From Arenibacter sp041392165 (lineage in GTDB: Bacteria; Bacteroidota; Bacteroidia; Flavobacteriales; Flavobacteriaceae), in NCBI GenBank assembly GCA_041392165.1, contig JAWKMN010000001.1:1054001-1118000 (forward strand): DNA of 64,000 bases. Direction: 5' to 3'. Under the pieces are notes generated by a model. It saw only the letters and a program-made list of their open reading frames with translations. It searched no databases and was not told the DNA's origin. Below, piece after piece: positions 36,246-46,459 of this stretch (the stretch's first letter is position 1; every line of letters begins with the position of its first letter). Made by a program: the position numbers and the translations under genes.

Positions 36246-36854
36246 ATGTCTATGGAAAGCAAGGTAAAAGCAGTTGAAGCATTATTTGCCGTTTTGGATG
36301 CGGAAATAGCTGCTTTTCAATCCGAATCGGGGCTGAGCTGTAAGGCAGGTTGCGGCAAATGCTGCACCCACCCGGATATAGACGCTTCCCCTCTGGAATT
36401 TTTACCATGGGCCTTTCAATTGTTTTTAAATGGCAAGGCAGAAACTACCTTGGAAGAACTAAGGTCAAATAGCAGTTCTATGTGCCATTTGTACAGGCCA
36501 CTTTCTGTTCTGGATAGCAACAGCGGTAGTTGTGGGGATTATAAGTATCGTGGATTGATATGCCGACTGTTTGGTTATGGGGCAAGTAGGGACAAATTGG
36601 GGCAACTCCGTTTGGCTACCTGCAAGATTATTAAGGAAAATCAGGCGGAACGTTACGAAAACGCCCAGGCCGCAATGAAAAATGGACTATATGTGCCTAT
36701 TTTTACGGATTACTACATGAACCTGGGTCAAATAGACTTTAGGATGGGCAATATTATCCTTCCTATCAACAGAGCCATGAAAGCCGCCATAGAGGAAGTG
36801 CTTCAGTATTATGCCTACCGTCCCTTCCCTGAAGGGCATAAGGTTATTGCTTAA
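36246..36854 (+). CDS. YkgJ-family cysteine cluster protein
   Basis: Protein of 202 aa from the ATG at 36246; upstream in-frame codons look non-coding. The N-terminal cluster C32-K-A-G-C36-G-K-C39-C40 fits the CxxxCxxCC metal-binding signature of YkgJ (zinc or iron ligands). Further Cys occur at SMCHLYRP, GSCGDYKYRGLICR and ATCK. The family may bind an Fe-S or zinc centre; its reaction is not known. It stands alone in its orientation group. Confidence 0.85.
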   Translation: MSMESKVKAVEALFAVLDAEIAAFQSESGLSCKAGCGKCCTHPDIDASPLEFLPWAFQLFLNGKAETTLEELRSNSSSMCHLYRPLSVLDSNSGSCGDYKYRGLICRLFGYGASRDKLGQLRLATCKIIKENQAERYENAQAAMKNGLYVPIFTDYYMNLGQIDFRMGNIILPINRAMKAAIEEVLQYYAYRPFPEGHKVIA

Positions 36855-37103
36855 ATTTTTAGGGAATGTCCCCAAATGCGGTCACACTACATAATTTGTA
36901 CCCCGATAATCCTAAATAGGGGGAATTCAATTCATCCCTTCTTGGATTCATTTTGTTTGGATTCCGATGGCTATTTTGTCTTTTTTGCCTAGATTTGAAA
37001 ATGTGGTTTACAATAACATTATTAAGTTTACCTATCAGGTTTTGTATCCATGGTTGGTGAATGTCAATGAAGTTGTTATAATAAATTATTTAAAGATAAC
37101 GGT

Positions 37104-37922
37104 ATGAAAGGGAGACTGTTTTTGACCTTTTGGGTAGTTTTATTTTGGGTCTTCGGAGCATTTGCATCACAGGTGGATACGCTCAAGGTTATAAGTCGGT
37201 CCATGGGCAAATCTATTGATAATCTGATAATTTTGCCAGATGGTTACACCGCTCAAAAGCATGGTTATCCTGTACTTTATTTGTTGCATGGAGCAGGTGG
37301 CGACCATACGGATTGGGTAACCAAGGTATCCGCCATCAAAGAGTATGCGGACAAATATAATATGATTATAGTCTGTCCTGATGGAAGTAAGACCAGTTGG
37401 TACTTTGATAGTCCCGTAGACCCATCCATGCGATATGAGACCTATGTTTCCAAAGAGTTGGTGGAGGCAGTGGATAGGAAGTACAACACGCTGGCCCAAA
37501 GGAAGTATAGGGCGATTACGGGATTGAGTATGGGCGGTCATGGAGCATTTTACCTGGCCTTTAAACATCAGGAGGTTTATGGTGCTGCCGGCAGTATGAG
37601 CGGGGGGCTGGATATACGACCTTTTCCCGGGAATTGGGATCTCTCCCAACGTTTGGGTGATTATGCCGTAAATCGGGACCATTGGGAAGAGAATACGGTA
37701 ATCAATATGGTGCATTTGTTGAAAAAAGACAACCTTAAGCTTATTTTTGATTGTGGAATAAATGATTTCTTCTATGATGCCAATAACAGAATGCACCAAA
37801 AATTAATGGAACGAAATATTTCCCATGATTATATAGTGCGTCCAGGAAGCCATAATTGGGATTATTGGGCCAACGCCATTCAATACCAACTATTATTTTT
37901 TGACAATTTCTTTAAATCCTAA
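37104..37922 (+). CDS. secreted esterase (putative esterase/D family, alpha/beta hydrolase)
   Basis: Hydrolase of 272 aa with a signal peptide (about 1-21, ending FASQ). YLLHGAGGDHTDW forms the oxyanion region. The nucleophile elbow GLSMGG (about 142-147) carries the catalytic Ser, the acid is probably Asp in DCGINDFFYDAN, and the base is His in GSHNWDYW. It resembles S-formylglutathione hydrolase-like and feruloyl/acetyl xylan esterases (esterase D fold). It may deacylate carbohydrates outside the cytoplasm. Substrate unknown. Confidence 0.87.
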   Translation: MKGRLFLTFWVVLFWVFGAFASQVDTLKVISRSMGKSIDNLIILPDGYTAQKHGYPVLYLLHGAGGDHTDWVTKVSAIKEYADKYNMIIVCPDGSKTSWYFDSPVDPSMRYETYVSKELVEAVDRKYNTLAQRKYRAITGLSMGGHGAFYLAFKHQEVYGAAGSMSGGLDIRPFPGNWDLSQRLGDYAVNRDHWEENTVINMVHLLKKDNLKLIFDCGINDFFYDANNRMHQKLMERNISHDYIVRPGSHNWDYWANAIQYQLLFFDNFFKS

Positions 37923-37987
37923 AGTGGGGTTGTTATTTTTTAGTTGCCCCTACCTTGGATATCCATTTGAAATTGATATTTCGGGAA

Positions 37988-39625
37988 TTAAGCCTTTAAA
38001 TCGATTTCTTTAAGATTCTCTATTCTGTTGCGCACCAAGAAGGCATCTATGGTCTCGAAATGTTCTATGACACGTTTGTCCTTAAATTCGAATACTTTTT
38101 GCGAAAGTCCCTGTAGAAAATCCCTGTCGTGGGAGACCAATATCAGTGTGCCGTCAAAGGCAAGTAGTGCTTCCTTGAGCACGTCCTTTGATTTTAGGTC
38201 CAAATGGTTGGTAGGTTCATCCAAGATCAAAAGATTGACCGGTTCCAAAAGCAATTTTACCATGGCAAGACGGGTCTTTTCCCCACCTGAAAGTACACTT
38301 ACTTTTTTTTCCAGGTCATCACCGCTAAACATAAACCTGCCTAAAATATTTTTGATCTGTGTACGTACATCTCCTTCGGCAACTTCATCCACGGTCTGGA
38401 AGATAGTAAGTTCGGGATCTAAAAGGGAGGCCTGGTTTTGGGCAAAATAACCTACTTTTACATTGTGTCCCAGCTTGCATTGGCCCTCTACTTCTATTTC
38501 GCCCAAAATAGCTTTGATCATCGTAGATTTTCCTTCACCGTTCCTTCCTACAAAAGAAACCTTTTCCCCTCGTGAAATAGAGAGATCGGCATCTTTGAAA
38601 ACCACATGGTCTCCATAACTTTTGGACAGTCTTTCGGCGGTAACCGGATAATCGCCGGAACGTATGGAAGGTGGGAACCTCAATTTTAGCGCCGTTGTGT
38701 CTATTTCATCAATTTCAATGATCTGTAATTTTTCCAGCATCCGTTCGCGGGAAGTTACTTGGTTGGTTTTGGAATAGGTGCCCTTAAACCGGTCAATAAA
38801 GGCCTGGTTGTCCGCAATGAACTTTTGTTGTTCCTGATAAGCTTTTATCTGGTGGCTTCGTCTGTCCTCCCTCAATTGAAGGTAGTGGGTGTAATTGGCC
38901 TTATAATCATAGATCCGGCCCATAGTTACTTCTATGGTCCTATTGGTAATATTATCTATAAAGGTCTTGTCGTGCGAGATGACCACCACTGCCTTGGCCT
39001 TGTTCAAGAGGAAATCCTCCAGCCAAATTACGGATTCTATATCTACGTGGTTGGTGGGCTCGTCCAAAAGGATCAGATCCGGTTTTTGTAGTAATATCTT
39101 GGCCAGTTCTATTCTCATTCGCCAACCCCCGCTAAACTCACTGGTAGGTCTATGAAAATCCTCTCGCTTAAACCCAAGGCCCCTCAATGCTTTTTCTACC
39201 TCTGCCTCATAATTTATTTCTTCCAGGGCATAGAATTTTTCTCCCAGATCCGATACTTTTTCAATAATGGACATATACGCATCGGATTCATAATCGGTAC
39301 GGGTTTCCAATTCCTTGTTCAGGCGTTCAATTTCATCGCGCATGCTGAAGATTTCCTTAAAAGCTTTGGAAGCTTCTTCGAAAACGGTACAGTTGTCATC
39401 TGTAAGCAAATGCTGGGGCAAATAGGCAATCACTGCGTCTTTGGGATAGCGGATATGACCCCGGGTAGCTTTCTGCTTCCCCGCAATTATTTTCATCATG
39501 GTAGATTTACCGGCCCCGTTCTTTCCCATCAGGGCAATCTTGTCGTTTTCATTTATAACGAAAGAAACATCGCTAAATAAGGTATCGCCACTAAATTCTA
39601 CGGCAATTGCATCTACAGAGATCAT
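37988..39625 (-). CDS. ABC-F family ATPase
   Basis: Cytoplasmic duplicated ABC ATPase of 545 aa without membrane segments. First half: Walker A GKNGAGKS (about 35-42), signature SGGWRMR, Walker B LILLDEPTNHVD. Second half: GRNGEGKS, signature LSGGEKTRLA, Walker B LLILDEPTNHLD. Between them lies the positively charged P-site linker (about 240-310, rich in Arg, Gln, Lys). ABC-F proteins act at the ribosomal E site. It resembles the EttA/YbiT-like housekeeping group; a specific symbol is not justified. Confidence 0.93.
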   Translation of the reverse strand: MISVDAIAVEFSGDTLFSDVSFVINENDKIALMGKNGAGKSTMMKIIAGKQKATRGHIRYPKDAVIAYLPQHLLTDDNCTVFEEASKAFKEIFSMRDEIERLNKELETRTDYESDAYMSIIEKVSDLGEKFYALEEINYEAEVEKALRGLGFKREDFHRPTSEFSGGWRMRIELAKILLQKPDLILLDEPTNHVDIESVIWLEDFLLNKAKAVVVISHDKTFIDNITNRTIEVTMGRIYDYKANYTHYLQLREDRRSHQIKAYQEQQKFIADNQAFIDRFKGTYSKTNQVTSRERMLEKLQIIEIDEIDTTALKLRFPPSIRSGDYPVTAERLSKSYGDHVVFKDADLSISRGEKVSFVGRNGEGKSTMIKAILGEIEVEGQCKLGHNVKVGYFAQNQASLLDPELTIFQTVDEVAEGDVRTQIKNILGRFMFSGDDLEKKVSVLSGGEKTRLAMVKLLLEPVNLLILDEPTNHLDLKSKDVLKEALLAFDGTLILVSHDRDFLQGLSQKVFEFKDKRVIEHFETIDAFLVRNRIENLKEIDLKA

Positions 39626-39657
39626 ATGTCAATTTTAAGTTTGCAAAACTATAAAAA

Positions 39658-39686
39658 AAGCCGTTTCAATTAGTTTGAAACGGCTT
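39658..39686 (-). terminator. terminator
   Basis: Perfect 12-bp arms AAGCCGTTTCAA and TTGAAACGGCTT with a 5-nt loop. On the minus strand it has a T-run, so it ends the DUF2911 transcript before the ABC-F gene. Confidence 0.85.
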
Positions 39687-39772
39687 CTTTTAAAATCTTG
39701 GTCCGAAAAAGATTAGCGCTTTTTCTGTACCTTCCTTATTGTTTTGGGTTTTTTAAGGAAAAAGTATTTCCC

Positions 39773-40312
39773 TTAAAAGGTAATTGGCAAGGAAACCCTT
39801 GTGTTTCCCCATCCCAATACCATTTGGGTACCATTGTCCATATCCTTATAAGCTATGGAGAAAGCATCCAACGATTCGGATACATTGCTGGCACTGGCAG
39901 GTACACGTACTACATCGGCATCTTCCTGATAGGAATAGGCGCCCCATTGATTTAAATTTTTGTTCAATATTATGGTCCACTCCTTGTTGCCTGGGATGGT
40001 AAATAGGGAATAGGTGCCGGCGGCAACGGCTTTGCCTCCCACGGTAGCATCCTTGTAAAAAATAATTTCAGGGGCCTCATTGGCTCCGGTTCTCCATACT
40101 TTCCCTGCCGGGGCAAGCTCCGAAATGGAACGTCCTTTTAATTGTGGTCGACTGTAAGTTACCCGAACCAATTTTTCCGAAACTTTATAATCGGTAGGAT
40201 AGGAAGCAATGTCCGCAGGACTTTTGTCCAGGCCACTGAATTTCTGGGCAATGGCCTCGGAGCTATAGGTCAGGGCAATAACCATAAGTGCAATCGTAAA
40301 TAAATTTTTCAT
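39773..40312 (-). CDS. DUF2911 domain exported protein
   Basis: Protein of 179 aa with a signal peptide ending IAQ (about 1-23). It contains the DUF2911 landmarks VRVTYSRPQLKGR, GKVWRTGANEAPEI and AGTYSLFTIPG.EWTIILN. It is a predicted periplasmic beta-rich protein, common in Bacteroidetes, of unknown function. Single gene, followed by the terminator. Confidence 0.88.
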   Translation of the reverse strand: MKNLFTIALMVIALTYSSEAIAQKFSGLDKSPADIASYPTDYKVSEKLVRVTYSRPQLKGRSISELAPAGKVWRTGANEAPEIIFYKDATVGGKAVAAGTYSLFTIPGNKEWTIILNKNLNQWGAYSYQEDADVVRVPASASNVSESLDAFSIAYKDMDNGTQMVLGWGNTRVSLPITF

Positions 40313-40553
40313 TTTTTTTCGTTTTAGAGATTGTCAAATTTAAGTAGTATTCCTGTTAATCTGAATTAAAAGTCGCTAAATTTTGGACACCTTACAAAAT
40401 AGTGGGTTGGCATAAACGAATTCATTATTATTATAACAGTTTATCGTTATTTTATTGTAATTTGTTTTAAATTGTAACTTATTATGAGTTTTATATTTTA
40501 TTATTTATATAATAAATAGATTTTTGCTTGAAAATTGACATAAATATTATTGT

Positions 40554-42224
40554 ATGTGTGGAATTGTATGTGCCTTTGATGTAAAGGAGAGTACCGAGGA
40601 GTTAAGACCTCGGTTGTTGGAAATGTCCAAGAAGATCAGACATAGAGGTCCGGATTGGAGTGGGATATATGCCGATGGAAAAGCTATTTTGGCCCATGAA
40701 CGTTTGGCCATCGTTGATCCGGCATCGGGAAAGCAACCTTTGTTCAGTCCGGATAGGAAACTGGTATTGGCCGCCAATGGTGAAATATATAACCATAGGG
40801 AACTGCGCAAGCAGTTTGCCGGTTCCTATAATTTTCAGACCGAGTCCGACTGTGAGGTAATTTTGGCCCTATATCAGAAAAAAGGAGTTGATTTCTTGGA
40901 TGAAATGAACGGTATTTTTGGTTTTGCCATCTACGATACGGAAAAGGATGAATATTTTATCGCAAGGGACCATATGGGGATTATTCCGCTTTATGTAGGA
41001 TGGGACATTAATGGCACTTTTTATGTGGCATCCGAGTTGAAGGCTTTGGAAGGAACCTGTACCAAGATACAGTTGTTTCCTCCGGGACATTACTTGCACA
41101 GTAAGGATGGGGAGTTTAAAAGATGGTATTCCCGCGATTGGATGGAATACGATGCGGTAAAGGACAATGAGACTAGCATACAGGCTATTAAAGAGGCTTT
41201 GGAGGCCGCCGTGCATAGGCAATTAATGTCCGATGTACCCTATGGGGTATTGTTGTCCGGTGGATTGGATTCTTCGGTAACCTCTGCCATAGCAAAAAAA
41301 TATGCCCAGAAGAGAATTGAGTCGGATGACACTACCGATGCCTGGTGGCCGCAATTGCATTCGTTCTCGGTCGGGTTGGAAGGTTCTCCGGATTTGGCCG
41401 CCGCCCAAAAGGTGGCCAAGCATATCGGTACCGTACACCACGAAATAAAATTTACCATTCAGGAAGGTTTGGATGCCATAAAGGATGTAGTGTACAACTT
41501 GGAGACCTATGATATTACCACCATTAGGGCTTCTACCCCTATGTATCTAATGGCTAGGGTTATCAAGTCCATGGGTATTAAAATGGTGTTGTCCGGGGAG
41601 GGGGCAGATGAGCTTTTTGGAGGCTATCTTTATTTTCATAAGGCGCCTAGTGCAAAGGATTTCCATGAGGAAACGGTACGTAAATTGGATAAGCTTCATA
41701 TGTACGATTGCCTTAGGGCCAATAAATCGTTGGCCGCATGGGGTATAGAGGGAAGGGTTCCGTTTTTGGATAAGGAATTTATGGACGTGGCCATGAGAAT
41801 TAATCCACAGGATAAGATGATAAACGGGGAACGCATGGAGAAATGGGTGGTCCGTAAGGCTTTTGAGGATATGCTGCCCGAAAGTGTTGCATGGAGGCAA
41901 AAGGAACAATTTTCCGATGGGGTTGGTTACAGTTGGATAGACACCTTAAAAGAAATTGTTCAGAAGGAAGTTACTGATGACCAATTGGCCAATGCCAAAT
42001 ACAGATTTCCGCTACAGACACCTACTTCTAAAGAAGAGTTTTATTACCGTTCCGTTTTTGAAGAGCATTTTCCATCGGATGCGGCGGCATTATGTGTGCC
42101 ACAGGAACCATCTGTGGCATGTAGTACCAGAATTGCCTTGGAGTGGGACGAGGCCTTTAAGAACATGAACGATCCGTCCGGTAGGGCAGTTTCAAAAGTG
42201 CATTCCGATGCTTATGTAAAGTAA
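40554..42224 (+). CDS. asnB: asparagine synthase B (glutamine-hydrolysing)
   Basis: Cytoplasmic enzyme of 556 aa making asparagine from aspartate, ATP and glutamine. N-terminal class II glutamine amidotransferase with nucleophile Cys2 (MCGIVCAF), RGPDWSG and NGEIYNH. The synthetase domain has the PP-loop SGGLDSS at 235-241 and SGEGADELFGGY. The end is full length for AsnB of the E. coli type. The preceding 240 bp are very AT-rich with no clean promoter; a terminator follows. Confidence 0.97.
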   Translation: MCGIVCAFDVKESTEELRPRLLEMSKKIRHRGPDWSGIYADGKAILAHERLAIVDPASGKQPLFSPDRKLVLAANGEIYNHRELRKQFAGSYNFQTESDCEVILALYQKKGVDFLDEMNGIFGFAIYDTEKDEYFIARDHMGIIPLYVGWDINGTFYVASELKALEGTCTKIQLFPPGHYLHSKDGEFKRWYSRDWMEYDAVKDNETSIQAIKEALEAAVHRQLMSDVPYGVLLSGGLDSSVTSAIAKKYAQKRIESDDTTDAWWPQLHSFSVGLEGSPDLAAAQKVAKHIGTVHHEIKFTIQEGLDAIKDVVYNLETYDITTIRASTPMYLMARVIKSMGIKMVLSGEGADELFGGYLYFHKAPSAKDFHEETVRKLDKLHMYDCLRANKSLAAWGIEGRVPFLDKEFMDVAMRINPQDKMINGERMEKWVVRKAFEDMLPESVAWRQKEQFSDGVGYSWIDTLKEIVQKEVTDDQLANAKYRFPLQTPTSKEEFYYRSVFEEHFPSDAAALCVPQEPSVACSTRIALEWDEAFKNMNDPSGRAVSKVHSDAYVK

Positions 42225-42284
42225 TGTAGATCCAAGTAGGGCAATAGGAATTTTATAGATCAAGTTTTTAGTTTATCAGTGAGT

Positions 42285-42314
42285 AGGAGGCATTCTTTAT
42301 AGGGTGCCTCTTTT
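42285..42314 (+). terminator. asnB terminator
   Basis: GAGGCA (42287-42292) pairs with TGCCTC (42305-42310), followed by TTTTG. It lies 60 bp after the stop. Confidence 0.6.
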
Positions 42315-42679
42315 GTTATTTGGTTAAAGGTTAAATGAAACCTTAAAATTTCATTGTAGTTACTTTGGTTTTCAAAAACTTTGGCAATTCGAAGTGAATT
42401 CCATTTTTTTGCCCACTGCCCACTGCCCACTGCCCACTGCCCACTGCTTACCGTAACCTAACATCCATTCCGTTTTTGGAAATTTTCTATGTTTTGCGTT
42501 TTGGTTTTGAGGTCTGGTCCCTTGCCCGCTTTGAAAAATCCACGCTTGGAACGGGGTGGATGGATGTTGAAACAGGCTCTTCGGAATCTATTATATCGAT
42601 TGGTATTTTTTCCACAATCCCTGTTGATAACTTAGGGGCTTATATTGGCTATCAATCCTATATTTCATGGGGTATTTCG
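42315..42679. other. intergenic region before gyrB
   Basis: I see no supported gene. A 79-codon plus-strand frame has a weak start and no recognisable protein features. The stretch holds the heptamer array at 42411-42445 and leads into the gyrB promoter. Confidence 0.5.
42411..42445. repeat. heptamer tandem repeat (GCCCACT)x5
   Basis: Five perfect 7-bp copies in the asnB-gyrB gap, with a partial sixth. Same unit length as the arrays at 5736 and 55934, different sequence. Confidence 0.9.
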
Positions 42680-42687
42680 TATATTTG
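42680..42687 (+). promoter_or_regulatory. -7 box of gyrB promoter
   Basis: TATATTTG, an exact consensus match, 38 bp before the gyrB ATG. No convincing -33 element at the expected distance. Confidence 0.5.
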
Positions 42688-42725
42688 TAAGATTGCTAAA
42701 ATTATAATGAAATAAGTATTAATTT

Positions 42726-44687
42726 ATGAGCGAAGAAGCAAATAAAGACGAGCAAAAAAAGAACAATTATTCCGCAGATAGCATCCAGGCCCTTGAGGGT
42801 ATGGAGCATGTGCGTATGAGGCCTTCCATGTACATAGGTGATGTAGGGGTGCGTGGTTTGCACCATTTGGTCTATGAGGTAGTGGACAACTCCATAGATG
42901 AGGCAATGGGTGGCCATTGTGATGAAATTGCCGTAACGATAAATGAGGACAATTCCATCACTACCCGTGACAATGGTAGGGGTATTCCTGTGGACCTGCA
43001 CAAAAAGGAAGGCGTTTCGGCTTTGGAGGTCGTTATGACCAAAATAGGGGCCGGGGGTAAATTTGATAAGGATTCCTATAAGGTATCGGGTGGTCTGCAC
43101 GGTGTTGGGGTATCCTGTGTAAATGCACTCTCGAAACACCTAAAGGCCACTGTGCACAGGGATGGGAAGATATGGGAACAGGAATACAGTAAGGGTAAGG
43201 CGCTTTATCCGGTAAAAAGTATTGGGGAAACCGATATGAGGGGTACCATCGTTACCTTTACGCCGGATGATACCATATTTACCCAGACGGTAGAATATAG
43301 TTACGAGACCTTGGCGAACAGAATGCGCGAGCTTTCTTTCTTGAACAAAGGCGTTGCCATTACCCTAATGGACAGGCGGCAAAAGGATAAGGACAGTGAA
43401 AGTGGTTTTGTTACCGAACGTTTTTATTCCCAAGAGGGATTAAAGGAGTTTATCAAGTTTTTGGACGGAAATAGAGAGCCCCTTATCCGTAGTGTGATTT
43501 CCATGGAAGGGGAGAAGAACGATATTCCTGTGGAAGTGGCCATGGTATACAACACTTCCTATACGGAGAACCTACATTCTTATGTGAACAATATCAATAC
43601 CCATGAAGGGGGTACACATTTGGCCGGATTTAGAAGGGGATTGACTTCCACCTTGAAAAAGTATGCGGATGCCTCCGGAATGTTGGAGAAATTAAAATTT
43701 GAAGTTCAGGGAGATGATTTTAGGGAAGGTTTAACGGCGATTATCTCCGTAAAGGTTGCAGAGCCGCAGTTTGAAGGGCAGACCAAGACCAAATTGGGTA
43801 ACAGGGAAGTTTCTGCGGCAGTGAGTCAGGCCGTCTCGGAAATGTTGACCAATTATTTGGAGGAGAATCCGGACGATGCCAAAACCATTGTCCAAAAGGT
43901 AATTTTGGCCGCCCAAGCCCGGCATGCGGCTACCAAGGCCCGTGAAATGGTGCAGCGTAAAACGGTGATGAGCATAGGTGGCCTGCCTGGAAAACTTTCG
44001 GATTGTTCAGAGCAGGATCCCGCCTTGTGCGAAGTGTTCTTGGTAGAGGGTGATTCTGCGGGAGGTACCGCCAAGCAAGGACGGGACAGGGCTTTTCAGG
44101 CCATTCTTCCTTTAAGGGGTAAAATTCTGAACGTGGAAAAGGCCATGACCCATAAGGTCTTCGAAAATGAGGAGATCAAAAATATATATACGGCCCTGGG
44201 CGTTACCATTGGTACCGAGGACGACAGCAAGGCTTTGAACCTGGATAAGTTACGTTATCACAAAGTAGTGATTATGTGTGATGCGGATGTGGATGGCAGT
44301 CATATCGAGACCTTGATATTGACCTTTTTCTTTAGGTATATGCGAGAACTTATTGAGGGAGGACATGTCTATATAGCTACTCCCCCGTTATACTTGGTGA
44401 AGAAAGGAACAAAGAAACGCTATGCTTGGACAGATAAGGAGCGTGATGAAATTGTAGAGAGTTTTAACGGTAGTGTGGGTATTCAACGTTATAAGGGTCT
44501 TGGGGAGATGAATGCCGAACAGTTGTGGGATACGACCATGAACCCGGAATTTAGGACCTTAAGGCAGGTGACCATTGATAACGCCACAGAGACGGATAGG
44601 GTGTTCTCTATGTTGATGGGGGATGAAGTTCCGCCCAGAAGGGAATTTATAGAGAAAAATGCCGTCTATGCCAACATTGATGCATAA
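42726..44687 (+). CDS. gyrB: DNA gyrase subunit B
   Basis: Type IIA topoisomerase ATPase subunit of 653 aa that supercoils DNA with GyrA. GHKL motifs: EVVDNSIDEAM (N-box), RDNGRGIPVD and GGLHGVGVSCVNAL (G-boxes), QTKTKLGN (switch Lys). The Toprim domain has EGDSAGGTAKQGR and DADVDGSHI, and the tail has RYKGLGEMN. Intact at full family length, with promoter and terminator of its own. Confidence 0.98.
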   Translation: MSEEANKDEQKKNNYSADSIQALEGMEHVRMRPSMYIGDVGVRGLHHLVYEVVDNSIDEAMGGHCDEIAVTINEDNSITTRDNGRGIPVDLHKKEGVSALEVVMTKIGAGGKFDKDSYKVSGGLHGVGVSCVNALSKHLKATVHRDGKIWEQEYSKGKALYPVKSIGETDMRGTIVTFTPDDTIFTQTVEYSYETLANRMRELSFLNKGVAITLMDRRQKDKDSESGFVTERFYSQEGLKEFIKFLDGNREPLIRSVISMEGEKNDIPVEVAMVYNTSYTENLHSYVNNINTHEGGTHLAGFRRGLTSTLKKYADASGMLEKLKFEVQGDDFREGLTAIISVKVAEPQFEGQTKTKLGNREVSAAVSQAVSEMLTNYLEENPDDAKTIVQKVILAAQARHAATKAREMVQRKTVMSIGGLPGKLSDCSEQDPALCEVFLVEGDSAGGTAKQGRDRAFQAILPLRGKILNVEKAMTHKVFENEEIKNIYTALGVTIGTEDDSKALNLDKLRYHKVVIMCDADVDGSHIETLILTFFFRYMRELIEGGHVYIATPPLYLVKKGTKKRYAWTDKERDEIVESFNGSVGIQRYKGLGEMNAEQLWDTTMNPEFRTLRQVTIDNATETDRVFSMLMGDEVPPRREFIEKNAVYANIDA

Positions 44688-44706
44688 TAAATAAGGTTTA
44701 CACAAC

Positions 44707-44736
44707 AAAAACTCGCTCCATTGGGGCGAGTTTTTT
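44707..44736 (+). terminator. gyrB terminator
   Basis: AAAACTCGC pairs with GCGAGTTTT; a T6 tail follows. It lies 20 bp after the stop. Confidence 0.85.
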
Positions 44737-44760
44737 AGTTTTAACAAAAATCTAAGAGTT

Positions 44761-45771
44761 GTGAAATATTTATTTTTAACGGGAGTTTTGTTTTTTAGTG
44801 CCTTCGGTTTTTCCCAATCCAATATCAATGAGCTATTTGTTGCCGGGATTGATGATGCGGAAAAATTTTCGAACAGTTATTTCGGCCCAGCGTCCGAGGG
44901 TGCCATTTATGGTTTGGCCAATGGATGGTACAACTCTGCCGATTCCAAGCCTTTGGGTGGTTTTGAGATTTCTATAATGGGCAATATGACCTCTTTTAAA
45001 AGTAAGGAGGGCAAAAAGACGTTTGTTTTAAATACGGCGGAGTATGAAAATCTAAAGTTCGTAGACGGCGGTACTTCCAAATTGGTTTCAACCGCTTTGG
45101 GGGACTTGGAGGGAATTCGTGTATATGTAGAAGGCGAGGTGGGGCCTATTGCCACCCGTGAGGAATTTGAACTACCGACAGGACTGGCTTCGGAAAACAT
45201 CAACTTTATTCCATCGGCCTTTTTGCAGTTAAGTGTAGGTTTGGTGAAAGGGTTGGAAGTCAAGGCCAGATTTTTGCCAAAAATTGATACCGAGGATGTA
45301 GCATTGGGGCTTTACGGTGCAGGGCTTCAATATGATTTTTCCAAATTGTTGCCTGCAGATAAAATATGGCCTTTGGCACTTTCTGCTGTGGCGGGGTATA
45401 CCCATCTGAACGCCTCCTATGATTTTACGGACAGTAATATTGTGGATGGTAGGGATCAGCAAATAGAAGTGGATATGAATGTCCTATCGGTGCAGGCCGT
45501 GGCCTCTACTAAGCTTCCTGTGATTAATTTTTACGGGGCCATCGGCTATGTATCGGGAAGATCCACAACAGATGTTTTGGGGACCTATCGCGTACAGTCG
45601 GGACCATTTCAGGAAACCTATGTAGACCCTTTTTCTTTGACCAAAAAGGCCAATGGCGTCTCGGGAACTTTAGGTGCCAAGTTGAAACTTGGTTTCTTTA
45701 GGTTGCACGCGGATTATTCGCTGGCAGAATTTAATAACCTAACGGTAGGTGTAAATTTTGGATTTAGGTAA
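44761..45771 (+). CDS. DUF6588 family outer-membrane barrel-like protein
   Basis: Protein of 336 aa with a GTG start and a signal peptide ending GFSQ (about 1-19). The body is a set of amphipathic beta strands with a C-terminal strand VGVNFGFR ending in aromatic-X, as in outer-membrane barrels. The FGPASEGAIYGLANGWYNSA segment is typical of DUF6588 proteins. Function unknown. It starts 25 bp after the gyrB terminator. Confidence 0.78.
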   Translation: MKYLFLTGVLFFSAFGFSQSNINELFVAGIDDAEKFSNSYFGPASEGAIYGLANGWYNSADSKPLGGFEISIMGNMTSFKSKEGKKTFVLNTAEYENLKFVDGGTSKLVSTALGDLEGIRVYVEGEVGPIATREEFELPTGLASENINFIPSAFLQLSVGLVKGLEVKARFLPKIDTEDVALGLYGAGLQYDFSKLLPADKIWPLALSAVAGYTHLNASYDFTDSNIVDGRDQQIEVDMNVLSVQAVASTKLPVINFYGAIGYVSGRSTTDVLGTYRVQSGPFQETYVDPFSLTKKANGVSGTLGAKLKLGFFRLHADYSLAEFNNLTVGVNFGFR

Positions 45772-45785
45772 GTCAGATATTTATA

Positions 45786-46163
45786 TTATTCCCTTATTGC
45801 CATTACCTTGCCATCATGGTCGGCCAAAATAATTCCGTGATCGGACTCGGTCATCTGAACTATGTCCTCCTCTTTGTCAAGACCGGGATAGGAAATAATG
45901 TAGGTGCTATCTTTATGGACCCATTTAAAATCTGTAATAACCGTTAAATTATTGTTGTGGTAGGTATGGTATCTGCCCAGATAGGCATCATTGAATATCC
46001 ACTCCTGCCTAATGATCATATCCTGTTTTTGGGCAATGCCCCCTCCATCAGAAGAGATATGGGACCATATCCCGATAACGGGATCGTTGTTCTCTGTAAT
46101 TCTGGTGCAATTACTGGCCAGTAGGGTGCCAACTATGGCCAAGAAGGAAAGTAGTCTTCTCAT
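45786..46163 (-). CDS. small lipoprotein, lipocalin-like, unknown function
   Basis: Protein of 125 aa with lipobox SNC (about residue 19). The mature part begins DPVIGIWSHISSDGGG and continues with short beta strands (RQEWIFNDAYLGRYHTYHN, KDSTYIISYPG), like lipocalin-type small lipoproteins. No catalytic motif. Convergent with the preceding gene. Confidence 0.7.
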   Translation of the reverse strand: MRRLLSFLAIVGTLLASNCTRITENNDPVIGIWSHISSDGGGIAQKQDMIIRQEWIFNDAYLGRYHTYHNNNLTVITDFKWVHKDSTYIISYPGLDKEEDIVQMTESDHGIILADHDGKVMAIRE

Positions 46164-46400
46164 TATTGTAGGATTTTTCTTGGATTTGGGTACTTACTAC
46201 TTAACGTGCCTTTTCAATTTTCTATTGTATAAATTCGATGTATGGAATGGTATTTTAACTTTTTCGATAAAAGGGCTTTTTATTATGTTGTGCATACACC
46301 TGCATCAGGCTTTAATGGTAACTGCTTTTTGAAGGCCGATAAAAAAAGGCAAAGTATTGCTTCTGATAAAATTTAGTCGGTTTCTGTAGTTGTGGTGGTA

Positions 46401-46427
46401 TTGTTCTGCCAAAAATCAGTACTTTTG
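46401..46427 (+). promoter_or_regulatory. mdh promoter
   Basis: TTG (46401-46403), a 16-nt spacer and TACTTTTG (46420-46427, exact TAnnTTTG), 33 bp before the start codon. Confidence 0.6.
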
Positions 46428-46459
46428 AACGATAAAATTTAACTTAAAATAACCTTATA

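Noticed and set aside
42476..42715. 79-codon plus-strand frame before gyrB
   Set aside because: Weak start, no family match and it runs through the gyrB promoter box.
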